Assembly (NCBI RefSeq): GCF_012933445.1
Contig: NZ_JABBNC010000005.1
Coordinates: forward strand, 62,001 to 126,000
DNA length: 64,000 nt
Direction of reading: 5' to 3'
DNA from: Actinoplanes sp. TBRC 11911
Lineage (GTDB): Bacteria > Actinomycetota > Actinomycetes > Mycobacteriales > Micromonosporaceae
Made by a program: the position numbers and the translations under genes. A model generated the notes under the pieces. The model was not told the DNA's origin and did not search any database. It worked only from the letters and a program-made list of their open reading frames with translations. Below are positions 1 through 8,487 of the stretch, one piece after another. Each line of letters opens with the position of its first letter. The stretch's first letter is position 1.

Positions 1-323
<323 letters not shown>

Positions 324-328
324 CTAGC

Positions 329-370
329 AAACTAAACCGTGTGGTGTGATTTTACTGAACGGTGTAGTTT
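329..370. promoter_or_regulatory. Inverted repeat between TetR and amidohydrolase genes, probable TetR operator
   Basis: Arms AAACTAAACCGT (329-340) and ACGGTGTAGTTT (359-370) are inverted copies with one mismatch in 12, separated by 18 bp. It sits in the short divergent intergenic region, 34 bp upstream of the hydrolase ATG at 405 and 15 bp upstream of the regulator start. Local base composition is AT-richer than the surroundings. Operator function is inferred from position and symmetry. Confidence 0.55.
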
Positions 371-404
371 GGTTCGGCGGTTGAAGGCGAGTGAAGGAGT
401 GATT

Positions 405-1337
405 ATGCGTATCGATGTGCACGCCCACCTGTGGACCGACGAGTATCTGGACCTGGTGGAGGCGTACGGGCAGAACGCCTCTGTTCATCGGGGTCTCGGC
501 GCGGGTGGCAGCGCCGCGGAGCTGGACGCCCGATTCCGGCTGATGGATTCCGCGGGCGTCGACCGGCAGGTGCTGTCGGTCTCGCCCCGGGTCCCGCATC
601 TGGTCGACGAGCGGGAAGCCGTGCAGGCGGCACGGCTGGCCAACGACACGTACGCCGAATTCACCGCACATTATCCGGAGCGGTTCTCCGCCTTCGCCGC
701 CCTGCCGCTGCCCCACCTGGACGCCGCGCTGACGGAGCTGGCCCGCGCTCTGGACGACCTCGGCATGCTCGGCGCGGCCGTGACCACCGACGTCCTGGGC
801 AAGTCGCTGGCCGATCCCGTCCTGACACCGCTGTGGGAGGAACTCGACCGGCGCGGCACCGTCCTCTATGTGCACCCGGCGGGCGAGTCCGCTCGCACCC
901 CGCTGATCGCCGAGCACCACATGACCTGGATGGTGGGCGCGCCCGTCGAGGACACGATCGCGGTGACCCAGCTGCTGCTCGCGGGCATCCCGAGCCGCTA
1001 CCCGAACGTGAAGATCATTATCTCGCATCTGGGCGGCGCGTTGCCCATGCTGCTGCAGCGGATCGACAACCAGTCCGTCTGGGAAGCCCCCGGCGCCCCG
1101 GAGAAGCCGAGCGACGCGGCACGCCGGCTCTGGTACGACACGGTCGGGCACACCCACCTGCCGGCGGTGCGGGCGGCCGCCGAGACGTTCGGTGCGGACC
1201 GGCTCGTGCTGGGCACCGATTTCCCGTACGAGGACGGGGATCTGTTCCGCCGCGCCGTCAGCTATGTGGGCGAGGGCCTCGGCTCCGCGGGCGCGGACGT
1301 CCTGGACCGCAACGCCGCGCGACTGCTCGGCTTCTGA
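405..1337 (+). CDS. Amidohydrolase family 2 (ACMSD-like TIM-barrel) metal-dependent hydrolase
   Basis: A 310-residue protein starting MRIDVHAHLW, with the HxH metal motif at the extreme N-terminus as expected for Amidohydro_2 enzymes. Further likely metal or catalytic residues are the His of LYVHPAG, the His of ISHLGGALPML, and the Asp of GTDFPYE near the C-terminus. Members hydrolyse or decarboxylate aromatic or carboxylate substrates (ACMSD, gamma-resorcylate decarboxylase, related hydrolases); the substrate cannot be read here. The ATG at 405 follows a clear GAAGGAG ribosome site at 393-399; an in-frame upstream ATG at 339 would run through the operator and lacks such a site. Divergent from a TetR gene, so probably induced by its substrate or a related compound. 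Confidence 0.88.
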   Translation: MRIDVHAHLWTDEYLDLVEAYGQNASVHRGLGAGGSAAELDARFRLMDSAGVDRQVLSVSPRVPHLVDEREAVQAARLANDTYAEFTAHYPERFSAFAALPLPHLDAALTELARALDDLGMLGAAVTTDVLGKSLADPVLTPLWEELDRRGTVLYVHPAGESARTPLIAEHHMTWMVGAPVEDTIAVTQLLLAGIPSRYPNVKIIISHLGGALPMLLQRIDNQSVWEAPGAPEKPSDAARRLWYDTVGHTHLPAVRAAAETFGADRLVLGTDFPYEDGDLFRRAVSYVGEGLGSAGADVLDRNAARLLGF

Positions 1338-1346
1338 GCGCCGGCC

Positions 1347-3344
1347 CTAAAGGTGCGCCGGCGGCTCTAACGGAATGCGGCAGGTCACCGTCGTGCCGCT
1401 GCCGGCCGGGCTGTGCACGTCGAAGGTGCCGCCCAGCGCCTCGATCCGGTCCTTCAGGCCGAGCAGGCCGGTGCCGCGATCCGGGTCGGCCCCACCCACG
1501 CCGTCGTCGTGGACCCGCAGCGTCAGCAGGTTCCCGGACGCCTCCAGCTCGACGCGTACGGCTGCGGCATTGGCGTGTTTGACGGCGTTCGTCAGCATTT
1601 CCGAGACCACGTAGTAGGCACCCACCTCCACCGGCGCCGGGAGCCGGCCGTGCAGGTCGACCTCGATCTCCATCGGCACCGGGGCTCGCCTGGCGAGCGC
1701 TCGCAACGCGGCCTGCAATCCGGAGTCGGACAGGATCGCCGGGTGGATGCCGTGCGAGAGCTCCCGCAGCTCGTCGATGACGGTCAGCAGGCTCTCGGCG
1801 GCGTCCTCCAGCACCTCGCCGCGGCCGGCGGCGGCCGACGAGCGTAAACGCAGGGCCATGGTGACAAGACTCTGCTGTACGCCGTCGTGCAGGTCGCGTT
1901 CGATGCGGCGGCGGGTCTCGTCGGCGGCGGCCACGATGCGGGCTCGCGAGCTGGTGAGTTCGGCGCGGCTCTGCGCGTCGGCCACGGCGGTGGCGACCAG
2001 CTCGGTGAACTCGGACAGGCGTACCTCCAGGTCGGCGGGCAGTCGCCCGTGGTCGGCGCCGACCACGATCATGCCCCAGAGCCGCGCGTTGACCAGGACC
2101 GGCACGGCCACCGCGGACACCACTCCGCCCCGCTCGTAATACTCGCCGCCGGCCAGCGTGCGGTAGTCGTTGACGCGGGCGGGGCGGCCGGTGCGGCGTA
2201 CCGTCTCCAGGATTCCCTCGCGCGGCACCGCCTCGTGCGGGTCGCCTTGCCGGTACGGGCCGGCGCTGCCCTCCTGGGCCACGAAGGTCACCGTGCCGTC
2301 CAGCTCGAAACGGACCAGCCGGGCGGTGCCGCCGCCGTCGCCGAAATGGCGGAGCACCTCCTTGTTGATCGCCGAGAAGATCAGTTCCGGGGGTTTGCCC
2401 TGCGCGATGAGCAGTGCCAGGCGGCGCAGCGAGGCCTGAACGTCCGCCAGTTCACTGAGCTGCTCGTCGGCCTCGGTGTTGGCGATCGCCATGGCGGCCA
2501 GCTCGGTGAAACCGGCGATGCGGGCCTGGTAACCGGGCTGGAAGTCGCCGCGGGTCGCCACCACGACCACGCCCCACGGCCGGGAACCCACCAGCACCGG
2601 CGTGGAGACCCCGGTGCGAATCTCGAGGTCGTCGGCCAGGCCACCGAACGGGCCGCGGTGCATGCCCGCGTTCGACAGCGAGGCCGATTCCCGGGTGTCG
2701 ACGGCGGCGCGCATCATCATGCCCGGTTTGAGCCGCACCCTCATCCCGACCGGCATGACCTCGCGCAGCCGGCCGTACGAGCCGACGATGGTGACCCACG
2801 GGTCGCTGCCGGGGTCGCCGTCGTCGAGGCGGGCCACGCAGCTGGAGTCGGCGCCGATCAGGCCGGCGAGCTCGTCGGCGACCGCCTGGAACACCTCGGC
2901 CGGGCGGGCACCGCCGGCCACCAGGGTCGCCACCCGTCGTAACGCGGCCTGGTCGTCGGCCAGGAGTCCGCGGGCTCGTTCGGAGGCCACGGCGTTGCGG
3001 GCCGCCGTCGTGGTGACCCGGCCGACGATCACCGTCATCGCGATGAGCAGGCCGAGCACGGACAGGGCGGCGGCATTGAGGTCGCGCAGCGGCGGCAGGA
3101 AGAACCAGTCGTACGCCTGCACGGCCGCCACACCGACCGGCAACGCGTACAGGATGCCGGTCATCCGGGCGAGCACCAGCACGGCGGCGAGCAGGATCAG
3201 GCCCAGGACCACGGCGGGCACGTGCAGGTGCCGCGCGGCGACGCAGACGAGGCTCGCCACCGCGAACCCGGCGATCGCGGCGAGCACCGCCAGCACCACC
3301 TCGCCCCAGGGCCCCGGACGCCGATAGCTGAGCTGCACGTTCAT
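1347..3344 (-). CDS. Membrane sensor histidine kinase, DUF4118 + two GAF + HisKA_3/HATPase (orphan)
   Basis: A 665-residue protein. Residues about 12-105 form the compact four-helix membrane unit found in KdpD-type (DUF4118) kinases. Two GAF-like sensory modules follow (about 130-300 and 310-460); then the dimerisation/phosphoacceptor helix ETRRRIERDLHDGVQQSLV with the histidine near residue 483, and a HATPase_c domain with SEMLTNAVKHA (N box) and DDGVGG/GTGLLGLKDR (G boxes). This is the NarL/DesK (HPK7) architecture, but no response-regulator gene is adjacent, so the partner is elsewhere. The start at 3344 was chosen for the GGAAGGTGG site just upstream; a longer reading to 3437 has no such site. 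Convergent with the amidohydrolase gene, 9 bp apart. Confidence 0.9.
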   Translation of the reverse strand: MNVQLSYRRPGPWGEVVLAVLAAIAGFAVASLVCVAARHLHVPAVVLGLILLAAVLVLARMTGILYALPVGVAAVQAYDWFFLPPLRDLNAAALSVLGLLIAMTVIVGRVTTTAARNAVASERARGLLADDQAALRRVATLVAGGARPAEVFQAVADELAGLIGADSSCVARLDDGDPGSDPWVTIVGSYGRLREVMPVGMRVRLKPGMMMRAAVDTRESASLSNAGMHRGPFGGLADDLEIRTGVSTPVLVGSRPWGVVVVATRGDFQPGYQARIAGFTELAAMAIANTEADEQLSELADVQASLRRLALLIAQGKPPELIFSAINKEVLRHFGDGGGTARLVRFELDGTVTFVAQEGSAGPYRQGDPHEAVPREGILETVRRTGRPARVNDYRTLAGGEYYERGGVVSAVAVPVLVNARLWGMIVVGADHGRLPADLEVRLSEFTELVATAVADAQSRAELTSSRARIVAAADETRRRIERDLHDGVQQSLVTMALRLRSSAAAGRGEVLEDAAESLLTVIDELRELSHGIHPAILSDSGLQAALRALARRAPVPMEIEVDLHGRLPAPVEVGAYYVVSEMLTNAVKHANAAAVRVELEASGNLLTLRVHDDGVGGADPDRGTGLLGLKDRIEALGGTFDVHSPAGSGTTVTCRIPLEPPAHL

Positions 3345-3484
3345 GACGTTGCCACCTTCCCGAACGGAATTCTTCGGAGTGACGAAGGTCATAACCGAGG
3401 GTGGAGGGTCGGCCGTGATACGCACTGTGGACGGCAACGTTCACCGTTGTGACGCTTCTCGTGCGGCATTGGAAAGCGCAGCCC

Positions 3485-3508
3485 GCTGAGTTTAATGTTC
3501 AACTCAGC
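3485..3508. promoter_or_regulatory. Palindrome upstream of first SnoaL-like gene, probable MarR operator
   Basis: A 24-bp near-perfect palindrome with 8-bp perfect outer arms GCTGAGTT/AACTCAGC. Its core TTTAATGTTCAACTC is nearly the same as the core of the palindrome at 3936-3955 before the next gene. A MarR gene lies downstream at 4445, so a MarR dimer site is the simplest reading; which regulator binds is inferred. Confidence 0.6.
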
Positions 3509-3554
3509 GGCGCACGCCTGCCGCTGCCAGCCCAGGAAACCGAGGAGGCCCGCC

Positions 3555-3926
3555 ATGCCGGGCAACAAGTCAACCGCGCGCAAGGCCATGGACGAGCTGT
3601 TCAATCAGCGCGACATCACGGCCGTGGAGCGGTACTTCGCCGACGACTACATACAGCACAACCCGATGATCGCCGACGGTCGCGACGGCCTGATCGAACT
3701 TCTGCCGACGCTTCCCGAGGACTTCCGGTACACCATGCTGCGAGCGTTCGAGGACGGCGATCACGTCATCGCACTCGCCCGGATCGGTGGCTATCTCCCC
3801 GACGGCGATGCCGCGGTGGTCGACGTCTTCCGGTTCGAGGACGGCCGCATCGCCGAGCACTGGGACGTCGTCCAGGCGTACGTCCCGGATGATCGAACCG
3901 TGAGCGGCCATCCGATGCTGACCTGA
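3555..3926 (+). CDS. SnoaL-like (NTF2 fold) protein
   Basis: A 123-residue protein of the SnoaL/NTF2-like alpha+beta barrel group. Typical features are the N-terminal helix pair with AMDELFNQRDITAVERYF, the YIQHNP motif containing the pocket histidine, and the C-terminal strand pair DVFRFEDGRIAEHWDVVQ. Proteins of this type include polyketide cyclases, isomerases and many uncharacterised small enzymes; the exact reaction cannot be deduced. The ATG at 3555 follows a GAGGAGG-like site. It is homologous to the gene at 3983 (shared QHxP and AEHWDVVQ/VEHWDVVQ motifs), suggesting a local duplication. Both are preceded by the same type of palindrome and followed by a MarR gene, which points to induction by a small toxic or phenolic ligand. 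Confidence 0.85.
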   Translation: MPGNKSTARKAMDELFNQRDITAVERYFADDYIQHNPMIADGRDGLIELLPTLPEDFRYTMLRAFEDGDHVIALARIGGYLPDGDAAVVDVFRFEDGRIAEHWDVVQAYVPDDRTVSGHPMLT

Positions 3927-3935
3927 TTTTGCCCT

Positions 3936-3955
3936 TGACTTGAATGTTCAACTCA
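3936..3955. promoter_or_regulatory. Palindrome upstream of second SnoaL-like gene, probable MarR operator
   Basis: TGACTTGAATGTTCAACTCA is a 20-bp palindrome with one mismatched pair outside the centre; its core is TTGAA-N2-TTCAA. It shares TGTTCAACTCA with the palindrome at 3485-3508 and the TTGAA-N2-TTCAA core with the site at 21518-21529. It lies 28 bp before the ATG at 3983. Confidence 0.6.
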
Positions 3956-3982
3956 CCGAGCGCGAAGAAGGATTCACGAAGC

Positions 3983-4369
3983 ATGAGCACGACCGATGAC
4001 GACGAGTCGCAGCGCAACATCGAAATCGTCCTGACCGCCATGCGCGAGCTTTTCGCCGACAAGGACGTCACCGCGCTCGATCGCTACTGGGCCGAGCCCT
4101 ACACCCAGCACAGCCCGCAGATGCCCAACGGGCTGGACACGCTGCGCACCATCGTGCCCACCCTGGAGGGCTTCTCCTGGGAACCGCAGCGGATCGCCGC
4201 TTCCGGAGACCTCGTGTTCACGCACAGCCGGGTCCTGGGCTGGGCACCGGGCCCGGTGGTGATCGTCGACATCTTCCGCCTCGAGAAGGGGAAGATCGTC
4301 GAGCACTGGGACGTCGTCCAGGAGGAGGTCACCGCCGACGCCTCGGCGAACGGCAACGCGATGGTCTGA
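3983..4369 (+). CDS. SnoaL-like (NTF2 fold) protein, paralogue of the preceding gene
   Basis: A 128-residue protein with the same layout as the gene at 3555: helix pair MRELFADKDVTALDRYW, pocket histidine in YTQHSPQ, and the C-terminal KGKIVEHWDVVQEE strands. It follows an AAGAAGGA ribosome site. The two genes lie 56 bp apart, each with its own palindrome, so each may have its own promoter. Reaction unknown; SnoaL-like proteins next to MarR regulators often belong to detoxification or redox-stress loci, and assigning that role here is inference. Confidence 0.85.
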   Translation: MSTTDDDESQRNIEIVLTAMRELFADKDVTALDRYWAEPYTQHSPQMPNGLDTLRTIVPTLEGFSWEPQRIAASGDLVFTHSRVLGWAPGPVVIVDIFRLEKGKIVEHWDVVQEEVTADASANGNAMV

Positions 4370-4444
4370 GATCCTTTACCGGTACGGGGGGTGCCCGGGG
4401 CGCGATCGCCGCGGGCACCGGATCGGCATGTCGAGGGGGTCGCG

Positions 4445-4933
4445 ATGGAGCCGCAGCAGCACGACGCGTCGCACGCCCGTGTCGACGACGCGGACGACGC
4501 CGCCCGGGTCACCGCGTGGGAATCGCTCATCCTCGCCGCGCACGTGCTCGACGCCGCACTCGAACGGCAGGCACAACGCGACGGCGGCATCTCGCACGGC
4601 CAGTTCAAGATCCTCGTGCTGCTCGCCGGCACCCCGCGCGTCACCCTCGGGCTCAAGGACGTCGCGGACATCCTGCGCTACTCACTCAGCAGGCTCAGCC
4701 ACGCGCTGGGCACCCTCGAACGCCAGGGCCTCGTCGTCCGCTACCCCGTCGTCGGTGGCCGGCGCGCGCAGGAGGCCACCCTCACGCCGGAGGGACGCAA
4801 GCTGGTCACCAAGGTTCTGCGCAGCCAGCGGAGCGCACTGCGTGACCCGGTGCTCGGGTCGCTGTCCGACGAGGACGTCGCGACCCTCACCCGCCTCAGC
4901 AACCACGTGATCGAGCACGTCGACACGGACTGA
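4445..4933 (+). CDS. MarR family transcriptional regulator
   Basis: A 162-residue winged-helix regulator. A dimerisation helix (VTAWESLILAAHVLDAALE) precedes the HTH: GISHGQFKILVLLAGTP, LKDVADILRYSLSRLSHALG (recognition helix) and the wing GLVVRYPVVGGRRAQEATLT, then C-terminal helices. The ATG at 4445 follows a GAGGGGG site. It is the last gene of the three-gene plus-strand group and is the obvious candidate to bind the palindromes before the two SnoaL-like genes. A TTGAA-N2-TTCAA site of the same kind occurs before the dioxygenase gene at 21550, which may belong to the same regulon. Confidence 0.88.
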   Translation: MEPQQHDASHARVDDADDAARVTAWESLILAAHVLDAALERQAQRDGGISHGQFKILVLLAGTPRVTLGLKDVADILRYSLSRLSHALGTLERQGLVVRYPVVGGRRAQEATLTPEGRKLVTKVLRSQRSALRDPVLGSLSDEDVATLTRLSNHVIEHVDTD

Positions 4934-4936
4934 GAG

Positions 4937-5602
4937 CTACAGCGGCCGGCCGCGGGTCGGCCGACGGTGCACCGGGGGCCGCTGCATCGCGAGGACCAGC
5001 GGCGCGGCCGGCACCGACGGGGGCAACTCGCTGGGCCGGTCGGTGCCGAGCCCGTCGAGGGTGAGCCCGACGAAGCGCGGTGAGCCCTGCGGGAGGTCGC
5101 GGCCGAGCGCCTTCACGATCGCGGCGTTGGCGATCAGCACGAGAGCCATGTCCTCCGGGGTGAAGTCCGCGCGCAGCCGGCCCGCGCGCTTGGCCCCGCG
5201 GATCAGCCGGTTCTGCATGGCGTGCAGGCGCATCTGCAGCTGCGGCAGCCGCGGATAGACCGGCAGGTTCAACGTCAGGACGTCGGTGACGAGCTGGTCC
5301 TCGGCCTGCATCGCGCACATCCGCTGCACGTACGTGCGGAACGCCTCGCCCGCGTCCGGGATCCGCATGCACTCGCGCGCGATCGTCAGGTACCGCTCGA
5401 CCCGGCCGACGAAGACCGCTTCGACCAATTCCGTACGGTCGGGGAAGCGCCGGTAGATCGTGCCGACGCCCACGCCGGCCTCCTTGGCGATCTCGTCCAC
5501 GGGGGCGTGCACGCCGACCTCGGCGAAGACCTTCGTGGCCGCGGCGATGATGCGCTCGCGGTTGCGCTCGGCGTCCTTCCGCAACGTTCCGTCCCGTCCC
5601 AT
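4937..5602 (-). CDS. TetR/AcrR family transcriptional regulator
   Basis: A 221-residue TetR protein. The N-terminal HTH is clear: NRERIIAAATKVFAEVGVH, then VDEIAKEAGVGVGTIYRRFP and a TELVEAVF helix. The C-terminal ligand domain (about 80-190) is the variable helical bundle of the family, followed by a basic, proline/arginine-rich tail (PVHRRPTRGRPL). It ends 3 bp from the MarR stop (convergent) and is divergent from the FAD oxidase at 5734, with a small inverted repeat between them. It probably represses that oxidase or itself; the ligand is unknown. Confidence 0.9.
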   Translation of the reverse strand: MGRDGTLRKDAERNRERIIAAATKVFAEVGVHAPVDEIAKEAGVGVGTIYRRFPDRTELVEAVFVGRVERYLTIARECMRIPDAGEAFRTYVQRMCAMQAEDQLVTDVLTLNLPVYPRLPQLQMRLHAMQNRLIRGAKRAGRLRADFTPEDMALVLIANAAIVKALGRDLPQGSPRFVGLTLDGLGTDRPSELPPSVPAAPLVLAMQRPPVHRRPTRGRPL

Positions 5603-5692
5603 CGTTCCGCCTGCACTGTACGTGACGGCGCTGTGATGCCGCTCGCAGGAGAAGCCTCCGCGCGCTCGGTCAAGTTAGTCTTCAGCCCGATC

Positions 5693-5709
5693 CGGAATCT
5701 TAAATTCCG
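5693..5709. promoter_or_regulatory. Short inverted repeat in the TetR/oxidase divergent promoter region
   Basis: CGGAAT-N5-ATTCCG, two perfect 6-bp arms, in an AT-richer patch 25 bp before the oxidase ATG. Its size and position fit a regulator binding site. The evidence is symmetry and position only. Confidence 0.4.
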
Positions 5710-5733
5710 TTTCTGCAAGATTGAATTGGGGGA

Positions 5734-7119
5734 ATGGCTGTGCGGGAGAACTCCGAGGAACTCCGCGGCGCGGTCGCCGGGCCGGTGCTGCTGCCGGGCG
5801 ACGACGGTTACGCCGACGAGGTGGCCTCGTTCAACCTGAACAATCCGATGGAGCCGGCCGTCGTGGTGGGGGCCACGAGCGCGGCGGACGTCCAGGCCGC
5901 GGTCCGTTTCGCCGTGCGCCACGGCCTGCCGGTGGCGGTGCGGGCCACCGGACATCAGGTCGCCCAGGACGCGCGGGGGGCCGTCCTGATCAACACATCG
6001 AGGATGCAGGCCGTACGCGTCGACGCCGGCACCCGCACCGCCCGGGTCGAGGCCGGCGTGCGCTGGGCGACCGCGGTGGCGGCGGCGGCCAAGCTTGGGC
6101 TCGCGCCGATGAGCGGGTCCTCGCCGACGGTCAGCGTCATCGGCTACACGCTCGGCGGCGGGCAGAGCCCGGTGTTCGGCCGCTCGCAGGGGTACGCCGC
6201 GGACCACGTCACGCGCCTCGAGCTCGTCACCGCCGACGGCGAGCTGGTGCAGGTCACCGCCGACAGCGACCCCGACCTGTTCTGGGGACTGCGCGGCGGC
6301 AAGGGCAACTTCGGCGTGGTGACCGCCATCGAGTTCGAGCTGTTCGAGGTCACCGAGTTCTACGGCGGCGGCCTGCACTTCGCCGGCGAGCGGATGGCCG
6401 ACGTGCTGCGGGTGTGGCGCACGTGGGCGCCCTCGCTGCCGGAGCAGGCGACCACCTCGGTCGCCGTGCAGCGGCTGCCCCCGCTGCCCGACCTGCCGGA
6501 GCCGCTGCGCGGGGCGTTCGTGCTGCACGTTCGCTTCGCGTACCTGGGTACGGCGGAGGACGGCGAACGGCTGCTCGAACCGATCCGCGCGGCCGCCCCG
6601 GCACTGATCGACGGGGTCCGGATGCTGCCGTTCGCGGACAGCCCGCTGATCCATCTGGACCCGCCGGAGCCGATCCCCTACTACGACCGCACCACGACGC
6701 TGCGGGAGTTCACCCCGGAGGCGCTCGACGCGCTGCTCGACTTCGCCGGACCGGACTCGGGCAACCCGCTGCTCAGCATCGAGATCCGCGCGCTCGGCGG
6801 TGCTCTCGACCGGGAGCCCGCGGTGCCGAACGCGGTACCGACCCGCGGTATCCCGTACGTCGTGTTCGGCTTCGGAGTGGGCGGCCCGGACCAGGGCGAT
6901 CCGCTGCGCGGCTGGCTCGACCGCATGACGCGGGTGTTCGAGCCGTGGGCGGTCGACGGGCGCCGCATGGTCAACTTCCTGTCCAAAGAGGAAGCCACCA
7001 CGCCGGAGCAGGTGCGGCTCGCCTACGGCGCGGCGCGCTACGACCGGCTCGCCGAGCTCAAGCGCCGCGTCGACCCGGGCAACGTGTTTCGCGTCAACCA
7101 CAACATCCGGCCCGAGTAG
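5734..7119 (+). CDS. FAD-dependent oxidase, berberine-bridge (BBE)/FAD_binding_4 family
   Basis: A 461-residue flavoprotein. The FAD-binding half has PAVVVGATSAADVQAAVRFA, the histidine of VRATGHQV at the position where BBE enzymes bind FAD covalently, and SVIGYTLGGGQSPVFGRSQG contacting the cofactor. The C-terminus ends with the BBE tail (RVDPGNVFRVNHNIRP). No signal peptide is seen, so it should be cytoplasmic. Family members oxidise sugars, alkaloids or polyketide intermediates with O2; the substrate is unknown. A GGGGG run sits only 1-2 bp before the ATG at 5734, so a GTG start at 5740 with better spacing is a real alternative. Neighbouring flavoenzymes at 7124 and 8488 suggest a small oxidative-tailoring or detoxification group. 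Confidence 0.88.
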   Translation: MAVRENSEELRGAVAGPVLLPGDDGYADEVASFNLNNPMEPAVVVGATSAADVQAAVRFAVRHGLPVAVRATGHQVAQDARGAVLINTSRMQAVRVDAGTRTARVEAGVRWATAVAAAAKLGLAPMSGSSPTVSVIGYTLGGGQSPVFGRSQGYAADHVTRLELVTADGELVQVTADSDPDLFWGLRGGKGNFGVVTAIEFELFEVTEFYGGGLHFAGERMADVLRVWRTWAPSLPEQATTSVAVQRLPPLPDLPEPLRGAFVLHVRFAYLGTAEDGERLLEPIRAAAPALIDGVRMLPFADSPLIHLDPPEPIPYYDRTTTLREFTPEALDALLDFAGPDSGNPLLSIEIRALGGALDREPAVPNAVPTRGIPYVVFGFGVGGPDQGDPLRGWLDRMTRVFEPWAVDGRRMVNFLSKEEATTPEQVRLAYGAARYDRLAELKRRVDPGNVFRVNHNIRPE

Positions 7120-7123
7120 GGGT

Positions 7124-8332
7124 TCACGCGGACAGGTGGGCCTTGATCCGGTCGGCGGCGCCGGCGGCGTCGGTTGCCATGCCGTAGAGCACGCCGGAGG
7201 CGCGATGGGTCAGCCAGGGGAACCCGACGACGTGCAGCGAGCCGTCCTCCGGCTGCGGAACGCCGGACGCGTCGAGCATGTCGTCGGGCAGCCAGCCGGT
7301 GTCCGGCCGCATGCCGGTGCACCACAGCACGGTGGCGACGGCGGACGCGTCCAGCTCGGTGGGGGCGTCCGGGGCGACGTCGAGGGGACGCTCGACCGGG
7401 TCCGTGTCGGGCGGCGGGAACTCGCCGGGCTGGCTTTCGAGGTATTTGTCGATCTGGCCGCGTATCCGGGCCGCGAAATCGTCCGCGAACTTCATGTTCT
7501 GCGCGAGATCGTCGGCGAACAGGAACCGTCCGCCGGCGGTGCCGTTCAGATGGCCCAGCAGGTTCACCCCGTCGCGGGCCAGCTGCTGCAGGGCGATGGT
7601 GTGACCGCCGTGCCCGCCGCTGAGCATGGCCTGGCCGGAACGCCTGATCATCTCGGGTGTCTGGTCCGTCTTCTGGTCGAGGTTGCCGCTCCGGCTCATC
7701 CAGTAGAAGAAGTCCTTTCCCCGATACCGGCGGGGCGCGCGGCCGACCGGGCTGGTCGAGAGGTAGACCGTGCGACCCGCCGCGCGCAGCTCCTCGGCGA
7801 TCTGGCTGCCGGACTGACCGCTGCCCACCACGAGCACGGCGCCGGGCGGCAGCTGGTCCGGCCGGCGGTAGTCGATGGCGTGCAACGCCGTCACCCCGGC
7901 GGGCACCTCGACGTCCGGGATGTGCGGGCGCCGGAGCCCGCCGCTGGCCACCACGACCGCGCGGGTGTGCCAGTCGCCCTCGGAGGTGCTCAGCACGTAA
8001 CCCCCGTCCTCGCGGCGCAGCTTGGTGACCTCGACCCCGGCCCGTACCGGAGCGTTGATCGACCGGGCATACGACTCGAACAGCTCGACGACCGCCTCCA
8101 GCGGGAGGAACCCGTCCGGGTCCAACCCGGAGAGGTCCACCTCCGGAAGGCGGATCCCCCAGGTCGGCGACACCAGCGTGAAGCTGTCCCACCGCTCGGC
8201 GCGCCAGGTGGAGCCGACCACGTCGCGTTCCAGCACGACGTGCTCGATACCGCGTGCCGACAGGTACTGACTGGTCGCCAGGCCGGCCGGGCCGGCACCG
8301 ACAACGACGGCGTCCACGTTCGGAAAGGCCAT
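7124..8332 (-). CDS. Flavin-containing monooxygenase-like NAD(P)/FAD oxidoreductase
   Basis: A 402-residue protein with an N-terminal Rossmann FAD motif (VVGAGPAGLATSQYL, residues about 8-22) and a second nucleotide-binding glycine motif for NADPH (VLVVGSGQSGSQIAEEL, about 165-180). This two-dinucleotide layout is that of FMO/Baeyer-Villiger-like monooxygenases and of the CzcO group; TVLWCTGMRPDTGWL near residue 320 is the usual ATG-like linker of this group. It would add an oxygen atom to a soft nucleophile or ketone using NADPH and O2; the substrate is unknown. Convergent with the BBE oxidase (4 bp between stops) and divergent from the flavoprotein at 8488. Confidence 0.87.
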   Translation of the reverse strand: MAFPNVDAVVVGAGPAGLATSQYLSARGIEHVVLERDVVGSTWRAERWDSFTLVSPTWGIRLPEVDLSGLDPDGFLPLEAVVELFESYARSINAPVRAGVEVTKLRREDGGYVLSTSEGDWHTRAVVVASGGLRRPHIPDVEVPAGVTALHAIDYRRPDQLPPGAVLVVGSGQSGSQIAEELRAAGRTVYLSTSPVGRAPRRYRGKDFFYWMSRSGNLDQKTDQTPEMIRRSGQAMLSGGHGGHTIALQQLARDGVNLLGHLNGTAGGRFLFADDLAQNMKFADDFAARIRGQIDKYLESQPGEFPPPDTDPVERPLDVAPDAPTELDASAVATVLWCTGMRPDTGWLPDDMLDASGVPQPEDGSLHVVGFPWLTHRASGVLYGMATDAAGAADRIKAHLSA

Positions 8333-8487
8333 CGGGATCTCCCTTCATGACGCCGGGCCCGTCCAGCCCGACCTCATGGGGGGAACGTATGACCAGGCGA
8401 TTGCTTCACCCGATCCGGCCCCGCGACGTGTGTTCCCGGACTCAAAGGCCTATTGACCTGGTACGGGACCCGGGTGAGCATCCGTCT

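Noticed and set aside
5386..7101. A 571-residue minus-strand reading opposite the BBE oxidase
   Set aside because: Antisense to a well-supported flavoprotein and running into the TetR gene in another frame; no domain seen.
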